Below, piece after piece: positions 25,582 to 33,285 of a stretch of DNA of 34,014 nucleotides; the first letter of the stretch is position 1; each line of letters starts with the position of its first letter. The notes under the pieces were generated by a model that was given only the letters and a program-made list of their open reading frames with translations, searched no databases and was not told where the DNA came from. This stretch comes from Gemmatimonadaceae bacterium. Its GTDB lineage: Bacteria > Gemmatimonadota > Gemmatimonadetes > Gemmatimonadales > Gemmatimonadaceae. A program made the translations under genes and the position numbers. The stretch spans positions 1-34,014 of the forward strand of contig JABFYH010000118.1 of NCBI GenBank assembly GCA_013361335.1. The letters are read 5' to 3'.

Positions 25582-26253
25582 TCATCCGATCCCCAACCAT
25601 TCCCCGGCGGTCCGCCCTGCCTCCTCGAGCACCGCGGCATCCGTCCGGCCCGAAGACTTGAGCACGTGCCAGCTGTGGTCCGCACCTTCCAGCCAATGCA
25701 TGCGAAAGGTCGGTTGCACACGCTCGAGCACCGCTTCCATCAGATCGCGGCGGCACAGGCCGTCGCGAGTGCCGTTCAGGCAGAGGGTCGACACGCGAAT
25801 CTGTGGCAGGTGCGCGTCGCGCAGCTTCTCGGGCTTCCCCTCGGGATGCAGGGGATAGGCGAGCAGGAGCAGCCCGTCGCAGGCGTATCCCTCCGCCGCC
25901 AGCATCGACGCCGCGCGGCCGCCCATCGAGCGGCCGCCGATGATCACGCGCTGCGCACCGGTCTCCCGACGCACCCGGTCGACGACGGCAGCGACGCACT
26001 CCTGGAGCCGAGGCATCGGATCGGGTCGACCGCTCCCCCGCTCCTTGTACAGGAAGTTGAAGCGCACGGTATCCATGCCGTGGGCGCGCATCGTGGCCGC
26101 GGCGGCCGTCGTCGCACGGTCGGACATGCTCCCGCCCGCCCCATGCGCGCAGACGAACACGGTCCCGCTGCCCGACGGCGCGGACTCGTAGACCGCGCTC
26201 GTCTCGTCGCCGCCGACCGGCACCGTCCATGTCGTCATGATCGCCGCGCTCAC
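25582..26253 (-). CDS. Alpha/beta hydrolase (KANL3/Tex30-like)
   Basis: 223 aa with GTG start (GTGA overlap with the helicase stop); ATG 26238 (residue 6) is an alternative. The fold is a compact alpha/beta hydrolase: oxyanion region CAHGAGGSM (35-43), nucleophile S109 in GGRSMGG (107-112), acid D164 in LNGTRDGL, and H193 in GADHSWHV. The triad is complete, so it should be an active esterase or similar hydrolase; the substrate is unknown. The family is commonly annotated as Tex30/KANL3-type or dienelactone-hydrolase-like. It is cytoplasmic by sequence (no signal peptide). Its coupling to the helicase-exonuclease gene is notable but not explained. Confidence 0.9.
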   Translation of the reverse strand: MSAAIMTTWTVPVGGDETSAVYESAPSGSGTVFVCAHGAGGSMSDRATTAAAATMRAHGMDTVRFNFLYKERGSGRPDPMPRLQECVAAVVDRVRRETGAQRVIIGGRSMGGRAASMLAAEGYACDGLLLLAYPLHPEGKPEKLRDAHLPQIRVSTLCLNGTRDGLCRRDLMEAVLERVQPTFRMHWLEGADHSWHVLKSSGRTDAAVLEEAGRTAGEWLGIG

Positions 26254-29210
26254 GCCGGCGGCTGCGGCCGCAGCCCCATCTCGTCGAGAAAGCGGTGGCC
26301 CCCTGTGGGCTGGCCATCCCGCTCGCGCACGTACGTCAGCACGAGTCGATCCTTGGCCCGCGTCATCCCGACGTACAACAATCGTCGCGACTCCTCGATC
26401 TCCGATCGCGTGGCTCCGCGCCCCTTGAGCGGCGAGTCGCCGGGCAGCTCGCTGTCCTCGGCGCCCAGGATGTAGACCCGTGAAAACTCGAGCCCCTTGG
26501 TGGAGTGCAGGGTGAGGAGGTTCACTCGCGCCTGTGTCGGATCGGCACCGTCGGACCTGGAGAGCGCGACGCGCTCCAGGAAGGCCGCGATCTGCTCGTA
26601 AAGTGAATCACCGGTGCACTGCTCGAGCAGCCGTCGCATCCGGGCCATCGCGGCCGGATACCGCTCGTCCGCCGTCTTGTCCGCGCCTGCCCGCACCCGC
26701 TCCATCATCTTCGTCCCGCCCAGCCACCCGATGAGCTGATCCACGGTGGGCAGCGACGAATCCGCGGCGAGCGTGCGCTCGGCGTCGTACAGATCCAGGC
26801 AATCGCTGTAGCGCCCAAAGGCGTAGGGCCGACACAGGCGCCGCAGAAGCTCTGCCTCGGGACCGGGATCGCCGGGCCAGAGCAGCAGCGCGATCGCCAG
26901 ATGATCCAGCAGGTTGGCGAGCGCCGTCTTTCGCGTCACCTCGGCACCGAGATCGTGCAGTGCCAGGCAGACACGGGCGAGGGTGCGCGTGTCGTCGAGG
27001 GCGCGATGTGACGTGCCGGCGTCGATCCCGAACCGCCGCGCCAGGTCGACCAGCTTCGCGCTGGTCGGCTGAAGAGAGCGCGCGAGCGGCAACGTGTCGT
27101 AGTTCGACGCACCGGCATCCGCGCCGCCCAGCCGCCGCAGGATCGGGAAGTCGAAGCCGAAGCCGTTGTGCGCGACGAGCACGTCCTCACCGCAGAAGGC
27201 TCTATACTGCAACCACGCTTCGCCGAAGCTGGGCGCGTTCGCGACCATCTCGTCCGAGATGTGATGCGCTTTCCGCGCCGCCGCAGTGATCCGCCCCTGC
27301 GGGCGCACCAGCGACGACCACTCCTCGACGATCATTCCGTCGCGCACCCGCACGGCGGCGATCTCCACCACCTCCGCCGTATCCACGTGGTTGTCCGTGG
27401 TCTCGATGTCGATCGCCGTGAAGCTGCGGAAGCGGTTCGCGACGTCGCCGCACCGCAGAAGCTGCAGAGCCTTGAACAGGGTGAGTGGCAGGCCGAGCGA
27501 CGACGCCTCCGTGGCGACGACACACTCGGCATCCGGGGGTGCGACGCCGCCGAGCTGCACGCGCCGGACGCCCGCGCCGGCGAGCATTCCCTTCATCCCG
27601 ATCTCGGCGCCGTTCGCGCGCGCAAGCCAGACCGTCCGTCCGCTCTCGACCGCAGCGCCGAGGCGTCCCGCCAGGGCCACCACCTCGGGGTGGGCGAGCG
27701 GATCGGTCAGCTCGTCGTGATGCTCCTCGAGCACCGAGCCCCACGCGTCGATGCGATGCGCGAGCAGCTCCTCCACCAGCCCGACGAGCGTGGTGTGCCG
27801 GCGGGCGATGGCGCCGAGGTTTCCCAGAGTGCACAGCGCGCGGCGAATGCCGCGCCCCTCGACGTGCTCGCGCGGCAGCTCACGCGCCCGACGCTCGAGC
27901 TCCGCGCGCAGCGTACGCTTGCCCTCGTCGGCCGAGGCGCGCGCCATGTCGAGCAGGGGCGCGGGAAGCACCGCGGCGAAGAAGCTCTCTTCGGTGAGGT
28001 CGTCGGGGGCGGTGATCACACCGAGCGCCGCCAGCACGTACGTCACCACCCGATCGTCGCCGATGGCGTGCCCCGACGCGAGCCGGCAGGGCATCCCGGC
28101 CGCCAGCAGCCGAGCCTCCGCCGTCTCGCCGGTGTGATGCTTCCGGTACAGGATGGCGACGTCGCCGAGCGCGAACCCGTGCGCCGCGCGGTCGCGCCGG
28201 ATGTCGTCGATGAGCCAGGCCTGTTCCGCTTCGTCGTCCGCGAACGCCAGCGCCGAGACGCAGAAGGGGGAGTCGTGGTCGGCCTCGATCACCTTGCGCT
28301 CGTCGAACAGCGGCGCGTTGCCCTCGATCAGCCGTCGCGCCAGGGCGAAGATCTCCCGCGAGCACCGGCGGTTCTCACGCAGGCTGACGTTGGTGGCCAG
28401 CTTGAAGTCGTTCAGGAAGGTGCGGAAGACGCGCGGATCCGCGCCCGTCCACGAGAAGATCGACTGTTCCTCGTCGCCGACGGCGAAGACATGACCGTGG
28501 TCGCGGGCCAGCTCGCGCACCACCTGGTACTGATACGGGTTGAGGTCCTGGAACTCGTCGACGAGCACGCAATCCCACCGCGCGCGCACACGATGCACGA
28601 CGTGCGGGTCGGCGAGGAGCTCCGCGGTGCGGATGACCAGCATGTCGAAGTCCACCATGTTGCGCTGCGCGAGGAAGTCCTCGTAGCGCGCGAAGGCGTC
28701 CGCGTCCTCACGACGCTGGAACGGTTCCTTGCGGAACCGGTAGCCGGTGAAGCGCTTGAGCAGGGTGGCGTGCCACTTGGGGCTCTGGCCGATGCGCCGC
28801 AGGACCGCGCGCTGGGTCTTGTCGTCGGCGATGCCGAAGCCCGGCCGGAGCCCGATGCGCGAACCGAACTCGCGCAGCAGCTCGGCGCAGAAGGCGTGGA
28901 TGGTGCCGGTGCGGACCTGGGCCGCGCGCTCCCCCAGGGTGCGCTCCAGCCGTTCAGCGATCTCCCCCGCGGCCTTGTTGGTGAACGTGAAGGCGCAGAT
29001 GCGTGCCGGGTCGAGCGCCAGCACTTCGAGCAGGAACCGGATCCGCTCGATGAGACAGAATGTCTTGCCGGCGCCCGGGCCGGCCAGCACCAGCAGTGGC
29101 TGGGCCCCGGACTCGATCGCCTCGCGCTGCGAAGGGGACGGCACGCGAACCGGACCCCCTCCGGCGAGGAGTGTCAGCGTGGGCGGCGGGGCGACGGGGG
29201 AGGTGGGCAT
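26250..29210 (-). CDS. UvrD/Rep-family helicase with an internal DEDDh exonuclease domain
   Basis: 986 aa. SF1A helicase motifs in order: Walker A AGPGAGKT (43-50), Ia TFTNKAAGEI (75-84), GTIHAFC (102-108), Walker B VDEFQD (217-222), III GDEEQSIFSWTGAD (245-258), IV LRENRR (277-282), then far later V LLTLHSTKGLEF (898-909) and VI RRLLYVGMTRAKDRL (942-956). Between IV and V lies a complete DnaQ-like 3'-5' exonuclease (about 597-757): Exo I AIDIETT (D601, E603), Exo II VAHNGFGFDFPIL (D687), Exo III HRALDD (H735, D740). The exonuclease is thus nested in the region of subdomain 2B rather than added at an end. The protein should unwind DNA with ATP and could trim 3' ends. The start codon lies in a perfect 14-bp dyad. 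It overlaps the hydrolase gene (GTGA). Confidence 0.94.
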   Translation of the reverse strand: MPTSPVAPPPTLTLLAGGGPVRVPSPSQREAIESGAQPLLVLAGPGAGKTFCLIERIRFLLEVLALDPARICAFTFTNKAAGEIAERLERTLGERAAQVRTGTIHAFCAELLREFGSRIGLRPGFGIADDKTQRAVLRRIGQSPKWHATLLKRFTGYRFRKEPFQRREDADAFARYEDFLAQRNMVDFDMLVIRTAELLADPHVVHRVRARWDCVLVDEFQDLNPYQYQVVRELARDHGHVFAVGDEEQSIFSWTGADPRVFRTFLNDFKLATNVSLRENRRCSREIFALARRLIEGNAPLFDERKVIEADHDSPFCVSALAFADDEAEQAWLIDDIRRDRAAHGFALGDVAILYRKHHTGETAEARLLAAGMPCRLASGHAIGDDRVVTYVLAALGVITAPDDLTEESFFAAVLPAPLLDMARASADEGKRTLRAELERRARELPREHVEGRGIRRALCTLGNLGAIARRHTTLVGLVEELLAHRIDAWGSVLEEHHDELTDPLAHPEVVALAGRLGAAVESGRTVWLARANGAEIGMKGMLAGAGVRRVQLGGVAPPDAECVVATEASSLGLPLTLFKALQLLRCGDVANRFRSFTAIDIETTDNHVDTAEVVEIAAVRVRDGMIVEEWSSLVRPQGRITAAARKAHHISDEMVANAPSFGEAWLQYRAFCGEDVLVAHNGFGFDFPILRRLGGADAGASNYDTLPLARSLQPTSAKLVDLARRFGIDAGTSHRALDDTRTLARVCLALHDLGAEVTRKTALANLLDHLAIALLLWPGDPGPEAELLRRLCRPYAFGRYSDCLDLYDAERTLAADSSLPTVDQLIGWLGGTKMMERVRAGADKTADERYPAAMARMRRLLEQCTGDSLYEQIAAFLERVALSRSDGADPTQARVNLLTLHSTKGLEFSRVYILGAEDSELPGDSPLKGRGATRSEIEESRRLLYVGMTRAKDRLVLTYVRERDGQPTGGHRFLDEMGLRPQPPA

Positions 29211-29238
29211 CCGGGCTGCAATTTGCCCGGATGCCCAC
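29203..29238. promoter_or_regulatory. Perfect 14-bp dyad covering the helicase start codon
   Basis: GTGGGCATCCGGGC (29203-29216) and GCCCGGATGCCCAC (29225-29238) are perfectly complementary around an 8-nt AT-rich loop. In the minus-strand transcript, the arm nearer the gene holds the ATG of the helicase; the structure also follows the htrA stop by about 33 nt. It could end htrA transcription, hide the helicase start, or both. Confidence 0.5.
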
Positions 29239-29271
29239 GCCCGCGACAGGTCGATTCCTTGCGGGTCGGCG

Positions 29272-30879
29272 CTACCTGCCGCTGCCCAGCCGCACCCGCT
29301 CCACGCGCTTCGTCTTGGCCGGCACGTTGTAGACGCGGAGGGAGACGACGTCGCCCGCCCTGGCCTGGCGGAGCGCCGCGCGCAGCTCGTCCGGCGTGCG
29401 TACCGCCGTCCCTTCCACCGAGAGGATGACGTCCGGTCCGCCGGTCGACGGGGTGGCCAGATGGCTGCTCGCCGAGCTGCCGTCCTCGACGTCCGTCACG
29501 ATCACGCCCTGCACGTCACTCGGGAGCTGGAGCTGGCGCGCGGTGCCTGCATCCATCGGGGCGACCTTCACGCCGAGCAGGGGCGCGGACGAGCCGCGCG
29601 CAGCGTCGTTGGAGCCGGCGTCGTCGCCACGGCTCGCGATCTCCGTCGTCGGCTCGCTCACCCGCTGGAGCGGAACGCGTACCGTCACGCGCTTGCCACC
29701 CTTGCGCGCCACCTCGACGGTCGCGACGTCGCCCGGCGAGCGAAAGGCAATCGCCTCCTGGAGCTGCGCCACGTAGTCGACGCGCTTGCCGTCGATGCTC
29801 AGGATGACGTCGCCGGCCTGCATCCCCGCGCGCTGCGCGGGCGAGGTCGCGTCGCCGAAGTCCGACACCAGCACACCGCGGATCTCGTCGAGGCCGACGT
29901 ACGCCGCGTCGTCGGCGCTCGCGTCGCGCACCGCGATGCCGAGCGCCACGCGCTCCACGCGCCCCGACTTGATGATCTGGCCCATCACCGCGCGGGCGAG
30001 GTTGATCGGCACGGCGAAGCCGTAGCCGGCGTTGTAGCCCGTCGGGCTCTCGATCGCGCTGTTGATGCCGACGACCTCGCCGTGGACGTTGACCAGAGGC
30101 CCGCCGGAGTTGCCGGGATTGATCGCGGCGTCCGTCTGGATGAAGTCCTGGATCGTGTGCTGCGACTGCCCGGGCAGCGCGAGGGCGCGGCCCTTGGCGC
30201 TGATGATCCCCTGCGTCACGGTGAAGGTGAGGTTCTCGCCGAGCGGGTTGCCGACGGCCAGCACCCATTCCCCGACGCGCGACGCGTCGCTGTTGCCGAG
30301 CGGCGCGGCGGTGAGATTCTTCGCGTCGATCTTCAGAACGGCGACGTCGGTGTTCGGGTCGCGGCCGACGACGCGCGCCTTGAACTCGCGCCGGTCGAGC
30401 AGCCGCACCGTGACCTCCGATGCGCCGTCGACGACGTGATTGTTCGTGAGGATGTAGCCGTCGTTCGAGACGACGAAGCCCGAGCCGGAGGCGACGCCCC
30501 CTCGACTCCGCCCGCGCGGCGTGCCGGGCATGCCGGGCATGCTCCGGAAGAAATCACGGAGCTCGGGCGGGATCTGGCTGAGGTCGAGCGACGGACCCTG
30601 CGACTGCGTCACCTGCTGCGCCTCGTGGCGCGCGGTGATGTACACGACGCTCGGCTTGACGTGCGCGGCGACGGTCGCGAAGGCGTCGCTCAGGTCCTCG
30701 AGACGCGCGACGGCCCCGGTGGAGATCGGCGGTCGCGCGAGCGCCGAGAGGCTGTCGGCGCCGAGCGGGGTGGCGTGGAGCACGGGCGCGTGCTCGGCAA
30801 GGGCAGCGGCGCCGATGGCGGCCGCGGCGATCGTCGCGATTACGGGGAGTCTGCCCCGTCCAGAGCGCGGATTGCGCAT
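29272..30879 (-). CDS. Periplasmic HtrA/DegP-family serine protease, two PDZ domains
   Basis: 535 aa. N-terminal hydrophobic signal or anchor (about 11-29), then a trypsin-like domain (about 60-300) with the triad H148 (TNNHVVDG), D178 (DPNTDVAVLKI) and S258 (NPGNSGGPLV). A Met/Pro/Gly-rich loop LA-like insertion lies at about 95-128. Two PDZ domains follow (about 310-400 and 440-530), with a Ser/Asp/Ala linker between. It degrades or refolds damaged envelope proteins in the periplasm. The start is supported by AGGAGA about 9 nt upstream. The 177-base gap upstream holds its leader but no promoter I can call with confidence. The symbol is left blank because degP, degQ and degS types cannot be separated here. 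Confidence 0.95.
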   Translation of the reverse strand: MRNPRSGRGRLPVIATIAAAAIGAAALAEHAPVLHATPLGADSLSALARPPISTGAVARLEDLSDAFATVAAHVKPSVVYITARHEAQQVTQSQGPSLDLSQIPPELRDFFRSMPGMPGTPRGRSRGGVASGSGFVVSNDGYILTNNHVVDGASEVTVRLLDRREFKARVVGRDPNTDVAVLKIDAKNLTAAPLGNSDASRVGEWVLAVGNPLGENLTFTVTQGIISAKGRALALPGQSQHTIQDFIQTDAAINPGNSGGPLVNVHGEVVGINSAIESPTGYNAGYGFAVPINLARAVMGQIIKSGRVERVALGIAVRDASADDAAYVGLDEIRGVLVSDFGDATSPAQRAGMQAGDVILSIDGKRVDYVAQLQEAIAFRSPGDVATVEVARKGGKRVTVRVPLQRVSEPTTEIASRGDDAGSNDAARGSSAPLLGVKVAPMDAGTARQLQLPSDVQGVIVTDVEDGSSASSHLATPSTGGPDVILSVEGTAVRTPDELRAALRQARAGDVVSLRVYNVPAKTKRVERVRLGSGR

Positions 30880-31056
30880 GGGGATCGTTCTCCTGGCTGA
30901 CGTCGACTGTGAGAGTGGCGGCGACGACCGCGCGCGTGGGGGTGGGCACCAGCGTGCGACGACGGGCCGCGGGGAGTCGGATCGTGATACACACCAGGCG
31001 TCGGCACGTTCGGGCGGGCTGGGCAGTAGGGGTGCGGCGCTCGCCGTCTCACCGTC

Positions 31057-31458
31057 TCACGTCCACCACCGCGGCCGCCTCGGCGCGAGCCGCGCCAGCA
31101 GCGCGAGGCCGATGCTCACCATCAGCCCCTTGAGCAGCACCGCAGCGATCACCGTGTAGAGCACGAGGTTCACGACGTGCGGAGTGATCGCCTGGTCGAC
31201 GGCGTGCATCCAGACCCAGCGCACGATCCCCTGGCCGATCGTCCACAACCCCAGCGCGCCGAGCACCGTGAGCGCGGCCCAGGCGAGAGCGAGCAGGCGG
31301 AGCAAGGCCGCGGCGATGCCGCCCGAGGTGCCGACCACCCACTCGGCGCAGGCATGACACTTCTTCGCCTCGCGCGGGATGGACGAGCAGCAGTAGGGGC
31401 AGGGCCGCTCCAGCGGCGCCAGCGCTTCTCTCGACGAACGAGCGGCGGTTGCCAGCAT
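31057..31458 (-). CDS. Zinc-ribbon membrane protein, function unknown
   Basis: 133 aa. A short N-terminus is followed by a zinc-ribbon knuckle pair, CPYC (C20, C23) and CHAC (C34, C37), with an extra C24, then two to three transmembrane segments (about 45-75 and 95-125) and a basic tail APRRPRWW. The layout, a cytoplasmic zinc ribbon in front of membrane helices, is common in small bacterial proteins of unknown role. The start ATG is preceded by GGAG, but that sequence lies within the arm of a strong hairpin (see 31464-31502), so translation may be controlled. It precedes htrA on the same strand by 177 bases. Confidence 0.75.
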   Translation of the reverse strand: MLATAARSSREALAPLERPCPYCCSSIPREAKKCHACAEWVVGTSGGIAAALLRLLALAWAALTVLGALGLWTIGQGIVRWVWMHAVDQAITPHVVNLVLYTVIAAVLLKGLMVSIGLALLARLAPRRPRWWT

Positions 31459-31463
31459 CCATC

Positions 31464-31502
31464 GGCGCTCCGATAGGGGGTGAGTCCCCCTACGGGAGCG
31501 CC
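31464..31502. terminator. 17-bp imperfect hairpin after DUF3597 and over the next ribosome-binding site
   Basis: Arms GGCGCTCCGATAGGGGG (31464-31480) and CCCCCTACGGGAGCGCC (31486-31502) pair at 15 of 17 positions around a 5-nt loop. On the minus strand it starts about 19 nt after the DUF3597 stop and ends 5 nt before the zinc-ribbon ATG, burying the GGAG sequence. No T tract. It may terminate, attenuate or control translation. Confidence 0.5.
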
Positions 31503-31521
31503 GCGCCGCAGGTGTCCGGCG

Positions 31522-31941
31522 TCAATCCGTCAGGTTCGCCGGGACGGTACCGCCGTTCTCGGCCAGCTTCTGCATGACCTGCTTGTGCAGCCAGACGTTC
31601 ATCGTCGCGCTGTCGTTCAGGTCGCCCGTATAGCCGAGCTCATTGGCCAGGGCGCGCCGGTTGGTGATGTCGCTGTCGATGCCGAGCAGCTTCATCAGGT
31701 CGACGATCGAATGGCGCCAGTCGAGATTCTGCCTGGACGCCGCCTTCATGTCGTCGAGGCGTGCAGCGACGTCCACCGACGCCATGGGGGTGGCGACGGC
31801 AGTCGCGGTCCCTCCGGATGACGCCGCGGGTGTCGCCGCCGCGGGCGCCGGAGTGCTGGGGCGGGCGGCGTTCTCGGCCGCGGCCTGCGCGCGGGCCTCG
31901 TGCCCCATGATCTTGCCCATGATCGTGCCGAAGATGCTCAT
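31522..31941 (-). CDS. DUF3597 domain protein
   Basis: 139 aa. The N-terminus MSIFGTIMGKIMG, an Ala/Pro/Thr-rich linker (about 28-52), and the C-terminal domain with LDWRHSIVDLMKLLGIDSD, ANELGYTGDLNDSATMN and WLHKQVMQKLAENGG match DUF3597 throughout. The C-terminal part resembles a small helical, LysM-unlike domain whose role is not known. There is no signal peptide. The start has a clear AGGGGG ribosome-binding site about 6 nt upstream. The gene probably forms its own unit, between two strong hairpins (31464-31502 downstream and 32060-32086 upstream). Confidence 0.9.
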   Translation of the reverse strand: MSIFGTIMGKIMGHEARAQAAAENAARPSTPAPAAATPAASSGGTATAVATPMASVDVAARLDDMKAASRQNLDWRHSIVDLMKLLGIDSDITNRRALANELGYTGDLNDSATMNVWLHKQVMQKLAENGGTVPANLTD

Positions 31942-32059
31942 GTCGTCCCCCTGTGAGTTGCGCCCGGACGCCGGATCACGGCGAGCATCACGGCGCCGGG
32001 CAGGGGGACACAAGGCAAAGAGTTTGCCGCACCGGCGGCGACCAGGTCGCCAGGTCCGG

Positions 32060-32086
32060 CCACTGTTCGGCGGACGCGAACAGTGG
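32060..32086 (-). terminator. Perfect 10-bp hairpin after the DUF6941-like gene
   Basis: CCACTGTTCG (32060-32069) and CGAACAGTGG (32077-32086) are perfectly complementary with a 7-nt loop, starting 3 nt beyond the stop codon on the minus strand. There is no T tract, but position and stability suit a terminator. Confidence 0.55.
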
Positions 32087-32089
32087 AGC

Positions 32090-32518
32090 TCAGCTCATCC
32101 AGGCCGGTGTCGGCGGGGCGGGGGCGTTGGCAGCGGTGCGCACCTGGAGGGGCACCTCGGCATGCGTCGTCCCGTCGAGGCCGACGCGCATCAGGTAGCC
32201 CCCCGACAGGTCCAGCGGCAGGTCGAGCTGGGCGATGAGCGGGAAGTCCATGTCGACCACGCCCTGGGGCGGCGCGGCGATCCCCAGCTCGCCGTCGCTG
32301 CTCCACAGCTCCGTGCCGCTCGGGCTCAGCCAGGTGAGCGTCACCCGGTGCTGTCCGACGTCGGTCGCGCTCCCCTTGAGATGCACCACGAGCGTGGCGC
32401 GCGGATGGAGCGCGGGCAGGGTCGCCACCTGCAGCGCGTCGAACACGCCGAGGATGTTGAGCTTCCCTTCCTGCGAGAGATTGGCGGCGTCGGCGAACAG
32501 CGCGAAGGTGACATGCAT
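32090..32518 (-). CDS. DUF6941-like protein, function unknown
   Basis: 142 aa. The opening (HVTFALFADAANLSQEGKLNILGVFDAL) and the following ATLVVHLKGSATDVGQH segment match the pattern I associate with DUF6941: a beta-sandwich protein of unknown role. No signal peptide, metal motif or membrane segment is present; the C-terminus is Ala/Pro-rich. There is no Shine-Dalgarno sequence; instead TAGCTT lies 6 nt before the ATG, suggesting a leaderless transcript. Divergent from the HAD gene across 62 bases. The family name is a tentative assignment from memory of the pattern. Confidence 0.75.
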   Translation of the reverse strand: MHVTFALFADAANLSQEGKLNILGVFDALQVATLPALHPRATLVVHLKGSATDVGQHRVTLTWLSPSGTELWSSDGELGIAAPPQGVVDMDFPLIAQLDLPLDLSGGYLMRVGLDGTTHAEVPLQVRTAANAPAPPTPAWMS

Positions 32519-32524
32519 GCAGCG

Positions 32525-32530
32525 AAGCTA
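32525..32530 (-). promoter_or_regulatory. Candidate -10 element (TAGCTT) of a leaderless gene
   Basis: TAGCTT on the minus strand, separated from the ATG (32518) by 6 nt and with no ribosome-binding sequence between. No clear -35 box. Confidence 0.4.
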
Positions 32531-32547
32531 GCGCCGGGCTGCGTGGT

Positions 32548-32575
32548 TTGCGACGGCCCTCCAGCCGCCTAGCTT
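32548..32575 (+). promoter_or_regulatory. Candidate promoter of the HAD/CYTH operon, leaderless
   Basis: TTGCGA (32548-32553), a 16-nt spacer and TAGCTT (32570-32575), followed after 5 nt by the ATG at 32581. The transcript would start at or next to the start codon. Confidence 0.45.
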
Positions 32576-32580
32576 TGGGC

Positions 32581-33285
32581 ATGGTGAAGACGCTCGTGCT
32601 GTTCGACATCGACGGCACCATCCTGCATTCGGGCGGCGCCGGACGGCGCGCCGTGCATCGCGCGGTCGAGGAGATCTTCGGCGCGCGTCCTCCGGCCGAG
32701 CACGAGTTCGCCGGCAAGACGGACCCGCAGATCGTGCGCGAGCTCATGCTGCGCGTCGGCGTCACCGCGCAGGCGATCCAGCAGCGCATGCCGCGCGCGC
32801 TGGCCCGCTACGTGGACCACCTCTCGGCGGAGCTCGGGGACGCGAGTCACGGCGGCGCCGTGTATCCGGGCGTCGTGGCCCTGCTCGACGCGCTCGAGCA
32901 GCGCGATGACGTGCTGCTCGGCCTCCTCACCGGCAACGTTCGCGAGGGCGCACGCGCGAAGCTCGCGGCCGTCGGCATCGATCCCGACCGGTTCCGGGTC
33001 GGGGCGTTCGGGTCCGATCACGCCGACCGCCCCGAGCTCCCGGCGATCGCGCGGGCGCGGGCGGAGGAAATGTTGGGCCGCCCGGTGTCGGGACACGACG
33101 TCGTCGTCATCGGCGACACGCCGGCCGACATGGGGTGCGGCCGCGGGATCGGCGCCCGCGCGATCGGAGTGGCCACCGGTCAATACTCCGTGGATGCGCT
33201 GCGCGCGTGCGACGCCCATGCCGTGTTCGACGACCTCTCCGACACCGCGGCGGTCGTGCGCGCCATCGTCGGCGACGTCGCATGA
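32581..33285 (+). CDS. HAD-family hydrolase (phosphoglycolate-phosphatase-like)
   Basis: 234 aa. HAD motif I is FDIDGT (nucleophile D9, acid D11); the cap follows (about 17-90); motif II is LLTGN (about 119-123); K in RAKLAAVGI; motif IV is VVIGDTPADM. The helical cap and length fit the PGP/Gph-like C1-cap subgroup, which dephosphorylates small phosphate esters. The substrate cannot be given. The start is fixed by a TAGCTT element 5 nt upstream and by the conserved VKTLVLFDIDGT opening. It overlaps the CYTH gene (ATGA), so both phosphatases are produced together. Confidence 0.93.
   Translation: MVKTLVLFDIDGTILHSGGAGRRAVHRAVEEIFGARPPAEHEFAGKTDPQIVRELMLRVGVTAQAIQQRMPRALARYVDHLSAELGDASHGGAVYPGVVALLDALEQRDDVLLGLLTGNVREGARAKLAAVGIDPDRFRVGAFGSDHADRPELPAIARARAEEMLGRPVSGHDVVVIGDTPADMGCGRGIGARAIGVATGQYSVDALRACDAHAVFDDLSDTAAVVRAIVGDVA

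Noticed and set aside
25374-25661. A 95-codon Pro/Ala-rich plus-strand frame in the repeat-containing gap
   Set aside because: Composition is extreme, there is no ribosome-binding site, and the frame runs into the antisense of the hydrolase gene.
28747-30900. A 717-codon plus-strand frame opposite htrA
   Set aside because: Composition is that of a shadow frame; htrA on minus has a full catalytic triad and two PDZ domains.
32014-32028. GGCAAA-GAG-TTTGCC small dyad upstream of DUF3597
   Set aside because: Six base pairs with a 3-nt loop can arise by chance, and it is not positioned at a clear promoter.
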